A stretch of 64,000 bases of DNA from Brachycybe producta. Its lineage: Eukaryota > Arthropoda > Diplopoda > Playtdesmida > Andrognathidae. The position numbers and the translations under genes were made by a program. The DNA is taken from positions 288,001 through 352,000 of the forward strand of contig JAUPFP010000028.1 in the NCBI GenBank assembly GCA_036925085.1. The letters are read 5' to 3'. Positions 13,106 to 24,485 of this stretch are shown one piece after another; positions within the stretch are counted from its first letter, which is position 1; each line of letters opens with the position of its first letter. The notes beneath the pieces are model-generated. The model was given only the letters and a program-made list of their open reading frames with translations, was not told where the DNA came from and did no database searches.

Positions 13106-14484
13106 CTTTACACAGCATATGTATTTGCTGTCACAGTATGTCTGTTGTGCCATAGTCTCCTATAACTATGTTATAACTCCTATAACTAATAATTCCTACA
13201 ACAAAGTTACGGAGTTATTTGTTATAGGAGTTATAACTTATGTGGTAGCGTATGCCCTCTTATTAGGCCGGCTTCACACGAACCACTCAGTGGCGCTACT
13301 TTGTGATGCCCCAAAGTAGTTGAGGCGACTTTATGGTTAAACTGCATAGGCTTTTTTGTAGCTTTTCAAGTTAGGCCTACTGCATATTTGTGTTTTAATG
13401 TGCTCTTTAAAAAAAACTGCTGTTTTTTTTTTAAGCTTCCATATTTCGTTCGATATTTTGCAGCCGGTTATAGAGTCGAACTATCAACTAACCAATCAGA
13501 CTTCAAGAGAAGAAAAAAAACAAACGAAAAAGCAGGTGGAAAAAGCAGCATTCGACGCATAGTGAGTCGTCCCAGGCTTTATTATTTATGCAACATGTTG
13601 AGAGATTGTAGTTAATAATCTATTATGGTGGGCCCCCTTGAGAACCCTTTTTAAATCTAGAGAACAAGGCAAGTGTCACAGACTTATTTCAAAAATTGTC
13701 AAAATGTATTTTAGTTTTGGTTAGGGTTGTATCTTTGAATCCAATTAAATGAACCCCACTTGCATGGGGAGGGGGGCGAACTCATAAATACATATTTAAA
13801 AGTAGATCAAGACACCTTAGAGATTTTCCAAATGCTTTTTGTTATTCTATCCATATGGCGAAAATCTCATCTATATATGGACTCATAGATATTTGAGGTG
13901 TTTACTTTCATCTTTTTTTTTAGTTTAGATGTTAAAAATTATAATTTCGTAACGTGACTTGTATAACAAACTGACAATGTGATAAAAACCTTCCTAAGTC
14001 CTGGATCCCACATATAGGGGAGGGGGGGGGGGGGGGGGGGGGGAGAAGCTGAAAATAAAAATAGAAACAAAAGTAAAAAAAAAAGTGTTTCCGCTCTCTT
14101 TTGCGTTCAAAGGTCTCATATATTACAATAAAAAAAGGTTTTTAAGGACGTTTGTAGATTAGAAAATAAGTTTCGAAAAAAAGAATAGGAGTCATAAGAA
14201 ATGTTATAACTGAATTCCACCTTCCGATTGGCTGATTAATAGGTTATTCCATGTCGCAGGAAGAAACATTTTCACTTTTTTTTCTGTCCATTTCTGCTAA
14301 ATAAAAAAGCAATTTATTTAGGTAATGACGTCACAAAGCAGTAAAAAACAGGTTTACTGTCACTGCTACTGCTAAAAAATGCTCAATGTGAACTACCCCA
14401 TAAGAGTTGTTTAAATTTCACACGTTCTTTTTAAGTTACATTTTCAGTTCGCTTTTTTTTTTGAATGTGGGGACCTTGGTCTTA
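13106..14484. other. gene-free stretch with poly-G tract
   Basis: Contains a 17-bp inverted repeat (13170-13186 with 13221-13237), a Harbinger-MITE-like left end fragment near 13266 (similar to 60151) and the poly-G tract at 14022. No gene recognised. Confidence 0.45.
14022..14043. repeat. poly-G tract (22 G)
   Basis: Twenty-two consecutive G residues preceded by AGGGGA. It could form a G-quadruplex on the plus strand. Its length is also prone to sequencing or assembly error. Confidence 0.85.
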
Positions 14485-14841
14485 GGGCTGGATCACACAT
14501 GCAAAATAAAAACCAATACAGAAACTAAAAATAGATATGAAAAATCAGAATAAATTTTCAGCTAAATTTATAATGTATTTTCCTTCGCATTCAAAGGCTA
14601 TCACACATTACAATAAAAAAAAACATTTCAAGTGCATTGTTGAGTTTATAAAGGATTGGAGAAAAAATAAGAAGAGCCGCCATAAAGAACAGAAGAAGGG
14701 AAGCTTTCCTCCTAATGGCGAAAAAACAATTTCATCGATTTTTTCTGGATACATTTCAGCCAGATAAATAGAATATAATTATTGAAATCAGATAAATTCC
14801 TTTTTTTGGTAGAATTTTTTGTTTTCTGCATGTGTGATCCA
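14485..14841. mobile_element. MITE with GGATCACACATGC ends and TTA flanks
   Basis: GGATCACACATGCAAAA at the left is inverted at the right as TTTTCTGCATGTGTGATCC. TTA occurs immediately outside each end (482-484 and 842-844 of this kilobase), consistent with the 3-bp TTA/TWA duplication of PIF/Harbinger MITEs. The left end carries a few extra bases, so the boundary is approximate. Confidence 0.6.
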
Positions 14842-15367
14842 TTAATCGATTTAATGGCAATAAACAGACAACAGTATATTTTTTACATTTGTTTATTTGA
14901 ATGTGTAACTTGTAAAATTACAATTTATATTTTGAACTGAGAATCAAAATAAACCTGAGTACTGAGAAATTATCTTTGTTTACTGACTAAAAACATCCAA
15001 GTTTAGCCATTTCTTTAAAAGATGCAAAAAATTCAATACTCTTTTAAAGATAAATTACACATCTGGCATCTTTCAACTAATCTTGCTTAGTAGTAAAGAA
15101 AACAGAAGTAAGGTTGTCCAGAAATACACTTGAGAAAGTAGATCAACTTACTATTATTCAACAACCATCTTTACCAACCACCACTAAGATATTGAAACAA
15201 TTGTTTCTTTATTATCTTCAATATACAGGATGTATTATTTATTATTCTCTTCTCTATTCTATTGTATGATCCAATTAAGGCTGTGATAATAAGAGTCTTA
15301 AACAATGCAAATGACTTGTTCATCTTTCAAGATTAACACTCTCTAATCCCTCAGCAACCCACTACAG
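14842..15367. other. gene-free stretch
   Basis: AT-rich, no gene or repeat boundary recognised. Confidence 0.5.
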
Positions 15368-15560
15368 CAAGCATGTCAAACTCAAAGGATGACACGGGCC
15401 AAATAAACAAAGTCTTAAGTTTATGTGGGCCGCAAAAAAAAACAAAAACTTCAATTTTTACAGAAACGTAGGTTTACTTCGAAAAGTACAGACTTACAAA
15501 AAAGAACAAAAACAGTAGATTGTTACTTTAGAAATGTAATAACGGCATCACAAAATCAGT

Positions 15561-16090
15561 ATTATATATATTAAGCCAGGTCTGTGTGTGTGATTAATGC
15601 TGTACAAACAAGGACAAAAACCTTAAAGCACGTCGGAATTTATATAAATTTAAATGAATAAATGAACCGCTTTTTTTCTCAAGGTCAACTATATGTTGCA
15701 CACTCCCCATCCAAGAACCCCATGATATTAAATTGGAAAGGGGAAAAGGTTGGAAAGTGTAGAAGGGGAGAGAGAGAGAAATGTGGAGGGGGAAAAAGTG
15801 GGAGGGGGTGACTGAAATTGAAATGAAAGGAGTAAAAAAGGAACAAACGACACGCATGCGCACGCCAGAGAAAATGAAAAACTCATTTTCTCTTTCAAAT
15901 ATAAAAAGGGGCGGGGATAATAGTAGCAAAATTAAACTATAATTTATCATGGGCAACTGTGCCCAGCATTAGAATTTCTTTTCCTCCGCCCTTTTATGAA
16001 CGTCAACAATTTCTAATTGGTTTGTTACTTGGGCTGACATCATAAAAGGGCGGAGGAAAAGAAATTCTAATGCTGGGCACAATTGCCTGT
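15561..16090 (+). mobile_element. Helitron-like family A, copy A2 (3' truncated)
   Basis: Starts with ATATTAAGCCAGGTCTGTGTG and contains the full family signature, including the nested 142-bp MITE. The terminal hairpin and CTAG are missing: sequence after the MITE runs into TATATA and then copy A3. It lies inside the hAT relic. Confidence 0.7.
15949..16090. mobile_element. CAGGCA-type foldback MITE inside Helitron A2
   Basis: A 142-bp inverted repeat, the same length and nearly the same sequence as the one in copy A1. One arm begins GGGCAACTGTGCCC and the other ends GGGCACAATTGCCTGT. Confidence 0.7.
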
Positions 16091-16112
16091 GAAGTATATA
16101 TAGTATATATAT

Positions 16113-16626
16113 ATTAAGCCCCATCTATCTTTCTTTGTTTCCTTGCTTCCTTACTTCCCTGGTTAGTAACGCTGTGCAAACAAGGACAAAAACACGTAAG
16201 CACATCGGAATTTATATAAATTTAAATAAATGAACCGCTTTTTTTCGCTCAAGGTCAACTATATGTTGCGTTCTCCCCATCCAAGAACCCCATGATATTA
16301 AATTGGAGAGGGGGGAAAAGGTTGGAAAGAGTAGGAGGGAGAGGGGGAGGGGGAAACTGAAATTGAAATGAAAAAGAGTAAAAAAAGGAACAAACGAAGC
16401 GCATGCGCACACCAGAGAAAATGAAAAGTTCATTTTCTCTTTCAAATATAAAACGGGGAGGGGATAATAGTAGCAAAATTAAACTAGAATTTATCACAGG
16501 CAATTATGCCCAGCATTAGAATTTTTTTTTGCTCAGCCCTTTTATGAACGTCATCAATTTCTAATTGGTTTGTTACTTGGACTGACATCATAAAAGGGCG
16601 GAGGAAATTTGGGGTTACCCCACTAG
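16113..16626 (+). mobile_element. Helitron-like family A, copy A3
   Basis: Shares the family signature from AACGCTGTGCAAACAAGGAC onward and ends GGTTACCCCACTAG. A deletion has removed the 3' hairpin and half of the embedded MITE (only the ACAGGCAATTATGCCCAGC arm remains at 16496). The first 50 bp (a CTTCCTT-rich run) differ from the other copies. Confidence 0.65.
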
Positions 16627-16791
16627 TTATAATATAGTAGTAAATGGATGTATAATTAGAAATTTTAAAAATTAAGCTACAGTACGACATTTTTATTAAA
16701 CCTTTTGTTACATAAAGTTATATTGGCTGGGCCGCAAAGGTATTCGTTGTGGACCGCATGTGGCGCGCGGGCCGCGAGTTTGACATGCTTG

Positions 16792-18430
16792 TACTACAGT
16801 ATATAGGGTCTAAAATGAAAGTATAGATCAATTCTGTTTAGGTTTTTTTTTTTGGTTGGTTTCTATTCTTTTTTATGTGTTTATCCTGTAGTGATGATGA
16901 GGGGAAATAATTACAACCCGGAAGAAGAGCTGCTTCAAACAACTTTATTCCTTGGTTGTTTTCTGAATATAATAAACAGTCAACTCCCCCCTCCCTTTAA
17001 AAAAAAGGAGAACTCCAAATAAAATGTGTGTTATTGTTATTATGCAAATGTCTCATCTAATTTCAAATGAAATCTTATTTAAGTTGTTGTTACAGTAATA
17101 TTTTATTATTTTAATTATTGTTGTTTTTACTGTTGCCGCAGTTAAATTTACAATTAAAATTTTGTCATAAAGCTGCGTTTAGGCACTTGGCACACATACG
17201 TGTGTGACGTTTGGACTGTCGTCGTAATACATTTTCTTTGAAAACCTTTGAGACACAAGCGACTTTTAAAAAAAATTTTCGGCAACAAAATGAAGTCGAG
17301 TTGTTATAAAAATCAAACACTTTCAAAATATCGCAGGTGTTTTAAAGTAACCGGTAGAATAAAGTTGGAAGGTGTTTTAAAGTAGTCTGTGTGCAAAAGT
17401 TGGCGTTTTTTCATAGAAAATACATTGCCACTTTCGACTTCATTTTGTCACACAAAAGTCTTTCAAAAGTCAACTTTGTGTGTCAAGGCCCTTAGTTGGG
17501 TAACTACACCTAGCTACGCCACTGGCTCATATGTAGTAAGCAGCGTACCCCCCCCCCACACACACACACCTTCTCTATTTAAAAGAAATTATTGGCCTTA
17601 ATGGTATAAATTGCAAAATTTGTGAACTTTAAATTATAAGAAGTATGTGCTGAATAAGTTACATATTAATATTATCCAGAAAGCAACAGTAGTTTTTGAG
17701 AAAATAAATTTAACCCCCCCCCCCCATTTTACCTCATTTTATTCAGTTTTTTCCCGAACATTAAAATGCTGCATTATTGCATTCTAGTTTTCAAACATTT
17801 TCAATTTCATTTTTTTTTATTCATCTTATAAAAAAAAACAAAGAAAAAACTACAGAAAAAAAATGTTCATTTTAGTTATTTTTATTTTCACTTTTCAGAT
17901 TTATTTTTAAAATTTCTTTAATAAAAAAATAATGAAATTCGCGCTTGCCAATAAAACGTATATTCAGATGATGAACAAACTAAATACCGGATTCGTAAAC
18001 ATTCACATCATTGTGAATTTTCTAATGAACTTCGTTGAGATGAAAAATAAAAACGGAAGAAAAAAGTTCTTTTCTTTTCAATAACAATAGACATTCATAT
18101 AAGAAGAAGAAGAAAAAAAAAACTCAAATTTCCTCAATAATATTTTCTCTCCTGCAGAGTTTCTCTTTTTTATTTAGTTACTAGTCGCAGGTGGTCTTCT
18201 TCAATTACTACAATAAATGTTTACGTCATTGTGACTATAATGAAACTCGTGTTGAAAAAAGACGTGGTTTTTTTATTCATTTCTTTTATAACAAAAACAC
18301 ATTTATTTATTTTTAACTAGTTTGCAACTAAACATTAATAAAAATTAGTAAGAATAGTAGAAAAATCCTCACCGATCAGTAGAATAATTTTACACATTTT
18401 AAACCATTTTAAATTTAAGCAACCTTATAC
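16792..18430. other. gene-free stretch
   Basis: Contains a likely degraded MITE around 17177-17493 (LTTGGCACACA-like and TGTGTGTCAAGG inverted ends, with AAAATGAAGTCG/CGACTTCATTTT inside). At about 17505-17525 there is one isolated hAT-like end (CTAGCTACGCCACTG) that matches the ends of the element at 35331. No gene recognised. Confidence 0.45.
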
Positions 18431-18431
18431 A

Positions 18432-18469
<38 letters not shown>

Positions 18470-20330
18470 TTTTATTAGGGTTTTACAGGTTGTACATTAC
18501 AGCAACACTTACGTCTAACCCTGGTCAATATAAGACAAAATAAAATAACAAACACAAATACATAGGGATATACAAAGAGGTGAAAACAATCATTTCATCA
18601 TCGATACATTTTTTAATTTCCTCTTGCAGCCCGTCCATGCAACCAACAAGCTAGATCCAATGTCTTAACATTAGCATAAAAGCTAGCTGATGATGAAGAG
18701 TCCACTACATATTGTGGGAGTGAATTCCAAATAGGGATGACCCTATTAAAAAAACAGTGTTGTTTACAATTAATGCGAGCTACAGGTGACATAATACGCT
18801 TTGAGTGGGACCTAGTGATTGTTGGAGAAAATATTAGGAAAGACTCCCACTCCAAGGGAAAAAAGACATCCTTAGCCAATATTTTGTATAACAATACTAA
18901 GTCAGTATGGAGGCGTCTGAGTTCAAGAGTAATTATTCCAAGGGAATGCAATCGTTGTATATACGACATATTAGACAAGCTCTTCAATCGTTTAGTAAAT
19001 CTACGCTGAACTGCCTCTATTGCATCAATATCTCGTATCAGATATGGGGACCACACTGAAGAGGCATAACTCAGGATTGGGATTACAAATGCCTTAAAGG
19101 CCATGACTAATACTGTAATTGGGCTATTGGGCAATACTTTAAATAATATGCCTACCCTTTGATGGCCTTTGGAACATATTACGTTACAATGTGATGAGAA
19201 ATTTAACTTATCATTAAATAAGACACCCAGGTCTCGGGCTTCAGGAACCAATTTAATGGCACTGCCCATACAAGATAGACTTGATGCCAGCCCTTTAGTA
19301 TTAAAGTCCAGCACCATACACTTGTCAATTGAAAGAGACATGCCATTAGTATCTGCCCAATCTGATATGTTAGATAGGGTTCCTTGCAGTTTCTCCAAAC
19401 AACTGGATACACATTTCACATCATCGGCATAAAGCAGGGTCTTACAGAGATTGTTTTGTGCTATATCATTAATAAATATACCAAATAGGATTGGTCCCAA
19501 TACGCTACCCTGAATTACCCCACTACCAACTGAGCTAACGCACGAGAGGGTTGATCCTACTTGAACTGACTGGAAGCGGTTAGTCAGAAAAGCCTGTATC
19601 CATCCATAGACAGGGTTTGCTATACCATATCTAGCAAGCTTGGCCATCAGAAGACCATGATCAACTCTGTCAAATGCAGATGTAAAATCAAGATAAGCCA
19701 CAGTTGCAGACTTCTTTTTATCTACGCAGTCCACAATTTCTAGTAAACAGTCAAGAAGTTGTATTGTTGAAGAACGAGTGGGAAGGAAACCATACTGGTT
19801 TGAGGCAAGCAAGTTCATTGATTTCATATGATTTAATAAATATTCCCCAATTATCCTTTCCATTAGCTTACATATAATACTTGTGAGCGATATTGGCCTA
19901 TAATTCTTCGGCAGTGTACGATCACCTTTTTTAAAGACAGGACGTACTATAGCCAATTTCCAGTCGGAAGGTAAACTGCCCGATAGTAAAGATAACTTAA
20001 ATAGATCACAAATTGGGCTGGCAAGCTCTGCCGCACAATGCTTTAATACCCTGGCAGGAATTCCATCAGGCCCAGAAGTGCAATTTGGACGTATATTATT
20101 AAGCAATTCATAAATGGTGTGCACATTAAAGGAAGAAAGTGCTCCAAGATCGGTATAAAGTGGATTAGTACAGTCGTTTGGTATATGGTTATTTTGTGAG
20201 TATGAGTTAGCAAATTCAAGATTTAAGAATTCTGCCTGTTCTGTTTCTGAAGAACTAACATCCCCACTTTCTAAGACCAAGTTTGGAATTTTTGCGTGAT
20301 TGCAAAGACGTTTGCACATGTATATTGTAA
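18431..20330 (-). mobile_element. 5'-truncated non-LTR retrotransposon (CR1/L2/Rex1/jockey-like)
   Basis: A minus-strand element comprising the ORF2 reverse-transcriptase region, a short 3' UTR (18472-18612) and a 3' tail of (ATT)n repeats, seen as (TAA)n on the plus strand at 18433-18469. The apurinic endonuclease domain expected upstream is absent, so the 5' end is truncated near 20330, next to a TATA/ACATGTAT-rich junction. The tail of short tandem repeats instead of poly(A) is typical of several CR1/I-like clades. No target duplication was resolved. Confidence 0.85.
18433..18469. repeat. (TAA)n microsatellite, retrotransposon tail
   Basis: About twelve TAA units directly 3' of the minus-strand retrotransposon body. 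It is best read as the element's own tail. Confidence 0.85.
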
Positions 20331-20337
20331 TATACAT
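18613..20337 (-). CDS. reverse transcriptase ORF of non-LTR retrotransposon (N-terminally truncated)
   Basis: A 574-codon open frame with no internal stop. The reverse-transcriptase motifs are in order: SGPDGIPARVLK (about 88-99), KNYRPISL (144-151), catalytic block YLDFTSAFD (215-223, Asp217), QGSVLGP (276-282) and the active-site box YADD (303-306). A thumb/connection region and a C-terminal tail follow. It would copy element RNA at a nicked chromosomal target. The endonuclease domain normally N-terminal to this block is missing, and the first residues (before about 20) are probably flanking sequence read by chance. The motif set fits the CR1/L2/Rex1/jockey group, and I do not resolve the clade. 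An intact 1.7-kb frame suggests modest age, but without endonuclease or promoter it cannot be autonomous. Confidence 0.9.
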   Translation of the reverse strand: MYITIYMCKRLCNHAKIPNLVLESGDVSSSETEQAEFLNLEFANSYSQNNHIPNDCTNPLYTDLGALSSFNVHTIYELLNNIRPNCTSGPDGIPARVLKHCAAELASPICDLFKLSLLSGSLPSDWKLAIVRPVFKKGDRTLPKNYRPISLTSIICKLMERIIGEYLLNHMKSMNLLASNQYGFLPTRSSTIQLLDCLLEIVDCVDKKKSATVAYLDFTSAFDRVDHGLLMAKLARYGIANPVYGWIQAFLTNRFQSVQVGSTLSCVSSVGSGVIQGSVLGPILFGIFINDIAQNNLCKTLLYADDVKCVSSCLEKLQGTLSNISDWADTNGMSLSIDKCMVLDFNTKGLASSLSCMGSAIKLVPEARDLGVLFNDKLNFSSHCNVICSKGHQRVGILFKVLPNSPITVLVMAFKAFVIPILSYASSVWSPYLIRDIDAIEAVQRRFTKRLKSLSNMSYIQRLHSLGIITLELRRLHTDLVLLYKILAKDVFFPLEWESFLIFSPTITRSHSKRIMSPVARINCKQHCFFNRVIPIWNSLPQYVVDSSSSASFYANVKTLDLACWLHGRAARGN

Positions 20338-20361
20338 GTATATTACAATAAATATATATAC

Positions 20362-20426
20362 GAGTACGAGTTCTCACTTTGAAGTGTGAATAATGTGTTC
20401 ACACTTCAAAGTGAGAACTCATACTC
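20362..20426. repeat. 29-bp inverted repeat, 7-nt loop
   Basis: The arms at 20362-20390 and 20398-20426 are complementary at 28 of 29 positions. They contain TTCTCACTTTGAAGTGTGAA and its complement and flank a TAATGTG loop. It could extrude as a cruciform or give a stable RNA hairpin. Confidence 0.9.
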
Positions 20427-20491
20427 GGGCTCGTGAACTTGTTGGCTTGTCGGGCTTGGGCTCGTGCTCTTGTCAATTGACGGTTGAGAGT

Positions 20492-21067
20492 AGAGACCTA
20501 CATAATGCCCATGGACTGGCATTTTTATATTAAAGGCCCAAGGGCCTGGTGGGCATTGTGGGCCTCGTGGGTCTGGTCGGCTTCGTGGGCCTGGTGGGCT
20601 TCGTGGCTTTGGTGGCCTTTGTGGGCATCACGGGTTTGGAAGGCGTTTCATCATTTCTCTCATGTGGTTCTTTACAAATGTATAGAACTGAACCACATAT
20701 TATTTCACACATTAATAAAAGTATAACATATTTCTCACTGACCAATCAATAAAATAAACATATCAAAGCCATTTTCTTGGTAAGCATGCGAACCATTTAG
20801 TGTGGAAATTAGAGACCTACACAAAGACCATGGGATGGTGGGCTTTTGGGCTGAGCTTGGATCGGCATATTTATGTTAAAGGCCCATGAGTTTTGTGGGC
20901 CTCATGTGCTTCGTGGGCTTCGTGGGCCTGGTGGGCTTTGTGGGCTTCATGGACCTGGTGGGATTCATGGGCCTGGTGGGCTTTATGGGCTTCGTGGGCC
21001 TGGTGGACTGGGCCCAGCATAAAGTCCCATGGGCTGGGCTTCAAATTTTGACTCAATGTAGGTCTCT
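20492..21067. mobile_element. MITE carrying 9-bp GTGGGCNTS minisatellite arrays
   Basis: AGAGACCTACA occurs at 20492 and 20811, and its reverse complement TGTAGGTCTCT at 21057-21067. Between them are two arrays of degenerate 9-bp units alternating GTGGGCTTC and GTGGGCCTG (about 20545-20645 and 20895-21010). A shared lead-in (TTAAAGGCCCA, CCCATGG) precedes each array. The layout suggests a terminal-inverted-repeat element, possibly with a duplicated left half. Related GGGCC/CCATGG fragments without clear ends appear around 34110-34400. Confidence 0.6.
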
Positions 21068-21202
21068 AGTTGAGCGTTCAGTTACTCGAGAGGCTTTGAC
21101 TCGTTCGGATCCGATGAGCGATGACCTAGTTTTAATTACACAGTGCAAGTTTTATTTTCAGTTTGCCCACTACATGTTGACGCCACGAGCACAGCCTGTC
21201 AA

Positions 21203-21259
21203 CCAAAGCGGTGCTCGTCAAGACTTGAAGTCATTGAACGGGGACGAGCACCGCTTTGG
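21203..21259. repeat. 17-bp perfect inverted repeat
   Basis: CCAAAGCGGTGCTCGTC at 21203-21219 and its exact complement at 21243-21259, with a 23-nt loop. Confidence 0.85.
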
Positions 21260-21324
21260 GTGCGTTCAGAGTGCTCTTGTCGTACTCTGTGATATTTATT
21301 GCAATGCATTATACATGTATAGTG

Positions 21325-21600
21325 TAAGCATAGTAGAAAAGATGCAGGAAAATAGGTTGAGATGGTTTGGGCACGCAGGAGGATGATCTGCTTAAACAGG
21401 TGATGGGGTTTAACCTGGGCGTTAAAAGGGGTAGAGGAAGGTCCCAACAACCTTGGAATGTGGTGGTAAAACGGTATATGGGGGCATGTGGGGTCTCTGG
21501 GAGTTTGGCACAAAATCGAAAGGAGTGAAGAGATAGAACCCGTAAAGCCGACCCTGCATACTGCGGGAAAAGTTGCAGGAAATGATGATGATGTCATTGA
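21325..21600 (+). pseudogene. decayed RTE-like retrotransposon 3' end
   Basis: Conceptual translation across frames gives the characteristic C-terminal blocks of RTE-type ORFs: ENRLRWFGHAG near 21348, then KRGRGRSQQPWNVVVKRYM, then RDRTRKADPA near 21530. It ends in ATGATGATGATG, and RTE elements commonly end in TGATG-type repeats. Frameshifts and stops separate the blocks, so this is a dead fragment. Family assignment rests on these short blocks only. Confidence 0.6.
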
Positions 21601-21684
21601 TGACACTATGCATGTATATGGTTGCTTAAGATTACTGGTTTTTGATCTTTTGATTATTTTGGCTTTCAGAAGATAAACTAGGAA

Positions 21685-21904
21685 GTGTTTTAGAAACTAA
21701 AATTGTAGCTCAGTCATTTAAAGACATTTTCTTAATAGATAACTTTCAAAATAAACTTAATACGATGAGAAATAAATATTGCTCGCTTAAAATTGAGTCA
21801 TTTTCAAACGCACGGAGAAAAAAAAAAGTATTTTGAAAGAACTTATCAACATGAAAATACCTTTAAGTGACTTGACTGAGCTACTCTTCTAGTTTCTAAA
21901 ACAT
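21685..21904. mobile_element. palindromic MITE, TTTTAGAAACTAG family
   Basis: The ends GTTTTAGAAACTAAAATTGT and AGTTTCTAAAACAT are inverted. Inside each end are GTAGCTCAGTCA / TGACTTGACTGAGCTA and a CAAAATAAACTT block. The same arm (CTTCTAGTTTCTAAAACA) appears at least ten times in this window, for example at 515, 7257, 26284, 55253, 57257, 57810, 58511, 59694 and 59850. No target duplication is clear and no protein is encoded. Confidence 0.75.
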
Positions 21905-23537
21905 ATTAGAAATTTCTCTTCGTTTTGCACCTGTACGACAGAATGAATAATCTTGAGTTTGAGAGCGCATTTACACCATAAAATCACCACCTTAAGATGC
22001 AATCAATGAAATTGTAAAAACAAAAACTTCAGATAGTATTTATTAACCCCCACCCCCTTCCCCTCCTTCTATTCAACTAAATTTATGCAAATTTCACTAG
22101 CACTAACATCATGTCACACACACACATATGAAGACACACACAATCTAGAAAATAACAAAATAACCTTTTTTTTTAAAAAAAAAACTGAACAACTAAAAAG
22201 TACAAAACCAGAGTAAATCTTCCGAGATATGAAACAGATTTCCCTTCAATTAAAGATTAAAAAAAAACCAATTTGAATTTTCCCACACAAACAAACACAC
22301 AATATATAAGTGAACACGACATGAAGCTTGTATTCTAACCTTTCCACGCTCACCATAGCACCCTATACTGGGTGTAAATTCACACGAGGTAAAAAACAAA
22401 AACACTTTCAAATGCATTGAAAAAGAAAATTCAATTTCATGAAAAGGTTACCACACAATCCACCCACCCACACAACACAACACACGGAAAGAATATCTCT
22501 TATATGATGACAACAATAACAAACAAAAAACTCAATTTCTTTCCTATGAATAAGAAGAAAGAAGAAGAAGAAGAAAAAAAAAAAAGCAACACAATAAAGA
22601 AAAAGACACAAAACAAATGAAATTTGCTTGTTATCGACTTTGGGCAATTCTTCGCCAAATGTGATGACAATAGATAGAGAGAAAGACGGTTTCAATGGCA
22701 TAAAATAAACTAAAGAACAAACAAAAAAAAAAGATGAGAGGTAAGGGGAAGAGGGTAGAGAGAAGGTGTTCAAAGTAGAAAAGAAAAACAATGTTGAAAA
22801 AATATTCTTCTTGATTGAACTTCTCAGATTAACTGACGTGATTATAAATCATCTTTTTTCTTCCTTCACGTGAAAAGAGAACACAAATGGTTTTTTTTCT
22901 TCTTCTTCTCTTTCATACTTTTATTTCAAAAACTTTTCTAAGAAGAGGCCCCAAATTTTTTTAAAAAAAAATTGATATTGAATACAATAACTAGATTAAA
23001 AAAACCGCCCACAAATTCTAATGTAACCAACCCGTCAACTTTAAATTACTTCTTTTTTTATAGATTGATTCAAATCATATTTGTATGTAAACTATGATTA
23101 ATAGATTATCATTCATCATAGGTTGATTTTTAAGAGCACTTGTTCAAAATCCCTTTTTCAGTCGTCTAGATTAAAAGAAAAAAAGTAATAGAACTTTCTG
23201 ATCTATGCTTTTTTTCCCTAAACTTAAATGAAACTAAGAGATGGATCACACATGCAGAAAAATATTACACTAGAAAAAACACATGGAATTATTACATTCA
23301 ATTAAAGCCAATAAAAGGCTTCCTTTAGTAGCATTATTCTGCTTTTTTATTTCTATTTATAATTTCCGCCTATTTTTATGCATGTGCAGTACTAGCCAGC
23401 TCTAAAAGCGTGTCAAACTTGAATCTCATATGGATATCTGCTTCTCCTTCGCATTCAAGAGTTCCCGCAAACAACAACAGAAAATACTTCAGGGATATTT
23501 TTTTAAGATTATAGATGACTTGATACTCAATAGGATG
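21905..23537. other. gene-free stretch
   Basis: AT- and A-rich. An ACACATGCAGAAA-family MITE fragment starts near 23241. A 127-aa minus-strand ORF (22408-22791) is a Phe/Ser run over purine-rich DNA and is not credible. No gene recognised. Confidence 0.45.
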
Positions 23538-23595
23538 AGGAAGGCATTCTTCAAACACGTTATTTTTATATAACGTGTTTGAAGAATGCCTTCCT
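23538..23595. repeat. 25-bp perfect inverted repeat, 8-nt loop
   Basis: The arms at 23538-23562 and 23571-23595 are exact complements (containing GCATTCTTCAAACACGTTA), with loop TTTTTATA. It is comparable with the hairpins at 20362 and 51923. Confidence 0.9.
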
Positions 23596-24485
23596 AGTCC
23601 CTGATAAAATGTAATTCTGCGTGGCACAACAGAAAAATTTAAAACAGTTTCATATTTTTTCTGCCTATTTTTTTTTACCAAATAAATGGAAGAAAAAAAC
23701 CGAATCAAAATAAACAAATTTTATTTACAGTCACACTTTAAATTTGTTTTTTCTTCTCTTTTTTTATGTGTAACCTTAGGCCAGGATCCCACATGTAGAA
23801 AACACAAACAGAAAATGTGACTGAATGTCTTCTGTGTCAGAACTTTGCAGTTGAAAGCATGTTCTCCATAACTTTACTTTTATGCAACGGCCGTCGTTCT
23901 TCATTGAGACCTGAGAAACTAAACAGGATTTTTTTTATTCACGATAATTTTCAATTATTATAACTTGAAAATTAGAATTTAGTCCAGTGTCCTAATATTA
24001 AAGTTTTTATTTATTTAATTTTTACAACTGCTGGGTACTTCAAGCTGCAAATCGGCCAAATATCTGCCGAATTTTAGCTCAGCCGAACACCACCGGAAAA
24101 AAATGCGGCTAAGTCTGACTTGCACCAAATTTTACCAGAAAATCGACGAAATTCGTAAAAAAAAAATATGGCTGAGGGGTCTAATTTCAACCTAAAAACA
24201 TGCTTATATTTTGAATCACGTGGGTTAGAAAGCTGTTATTTTAAATGCACAAAACATGTGTATACTAAATCTAATGACATTTTGAGGGTGGTGGTCAGTA
24301 CCAAACCTTGTATTGATTTGACATGGAACATGATGACTCTAGAGAGAGACACGCCTTATGTAGAAAACTGAATCGTACAAAGCCATCACCACCACCACCA
24401 CCAGGCACATGATGAGACCATAAACACCTACCAAGCCCATGGGCTTCTATTATGTACAATGAACTTCCTGTAGATTTTTACTTAA
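23596..24485. other. gene-free stretch
   Basis: Contains a fragment with the CCCACATGTAGAAAACAC terminus near 23788 and a CCA trinucleotide run near 24390. No gene recognised. Confidence 0.45.

Larger units (their letters stand above)
15368..16791. mobile_element. hAT-type relic containing two Helitron copies
   Basis: The ends CAAGCATGTCAAACTC and GAGTTTGACATGCTTG are inverted. The adjacent GGGCC/GGCCGC-rich bases resemble the well-known CAGGGGTGTCAAACTC hAT termini. The flanking 8-bp sequences are CACTACAG and TACTACAG, a 7/8 match to a hAT-size target duplication. Most of the interior is Helitron family A (copies A2 and A3), so the hAT body itself is only about 0.3-0.4 kb. Confidence 0.7.

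Noticed and set aside
20871..21386. Gly/Val/Phe-repeat protein (166 aa) or His/Ala repeat protein on the other strand
   Set aside because: It comes from the 9-bp GTGGGC minisatellite. Both strands are open because the repeat lacks stops, and it lies inside a MITE.
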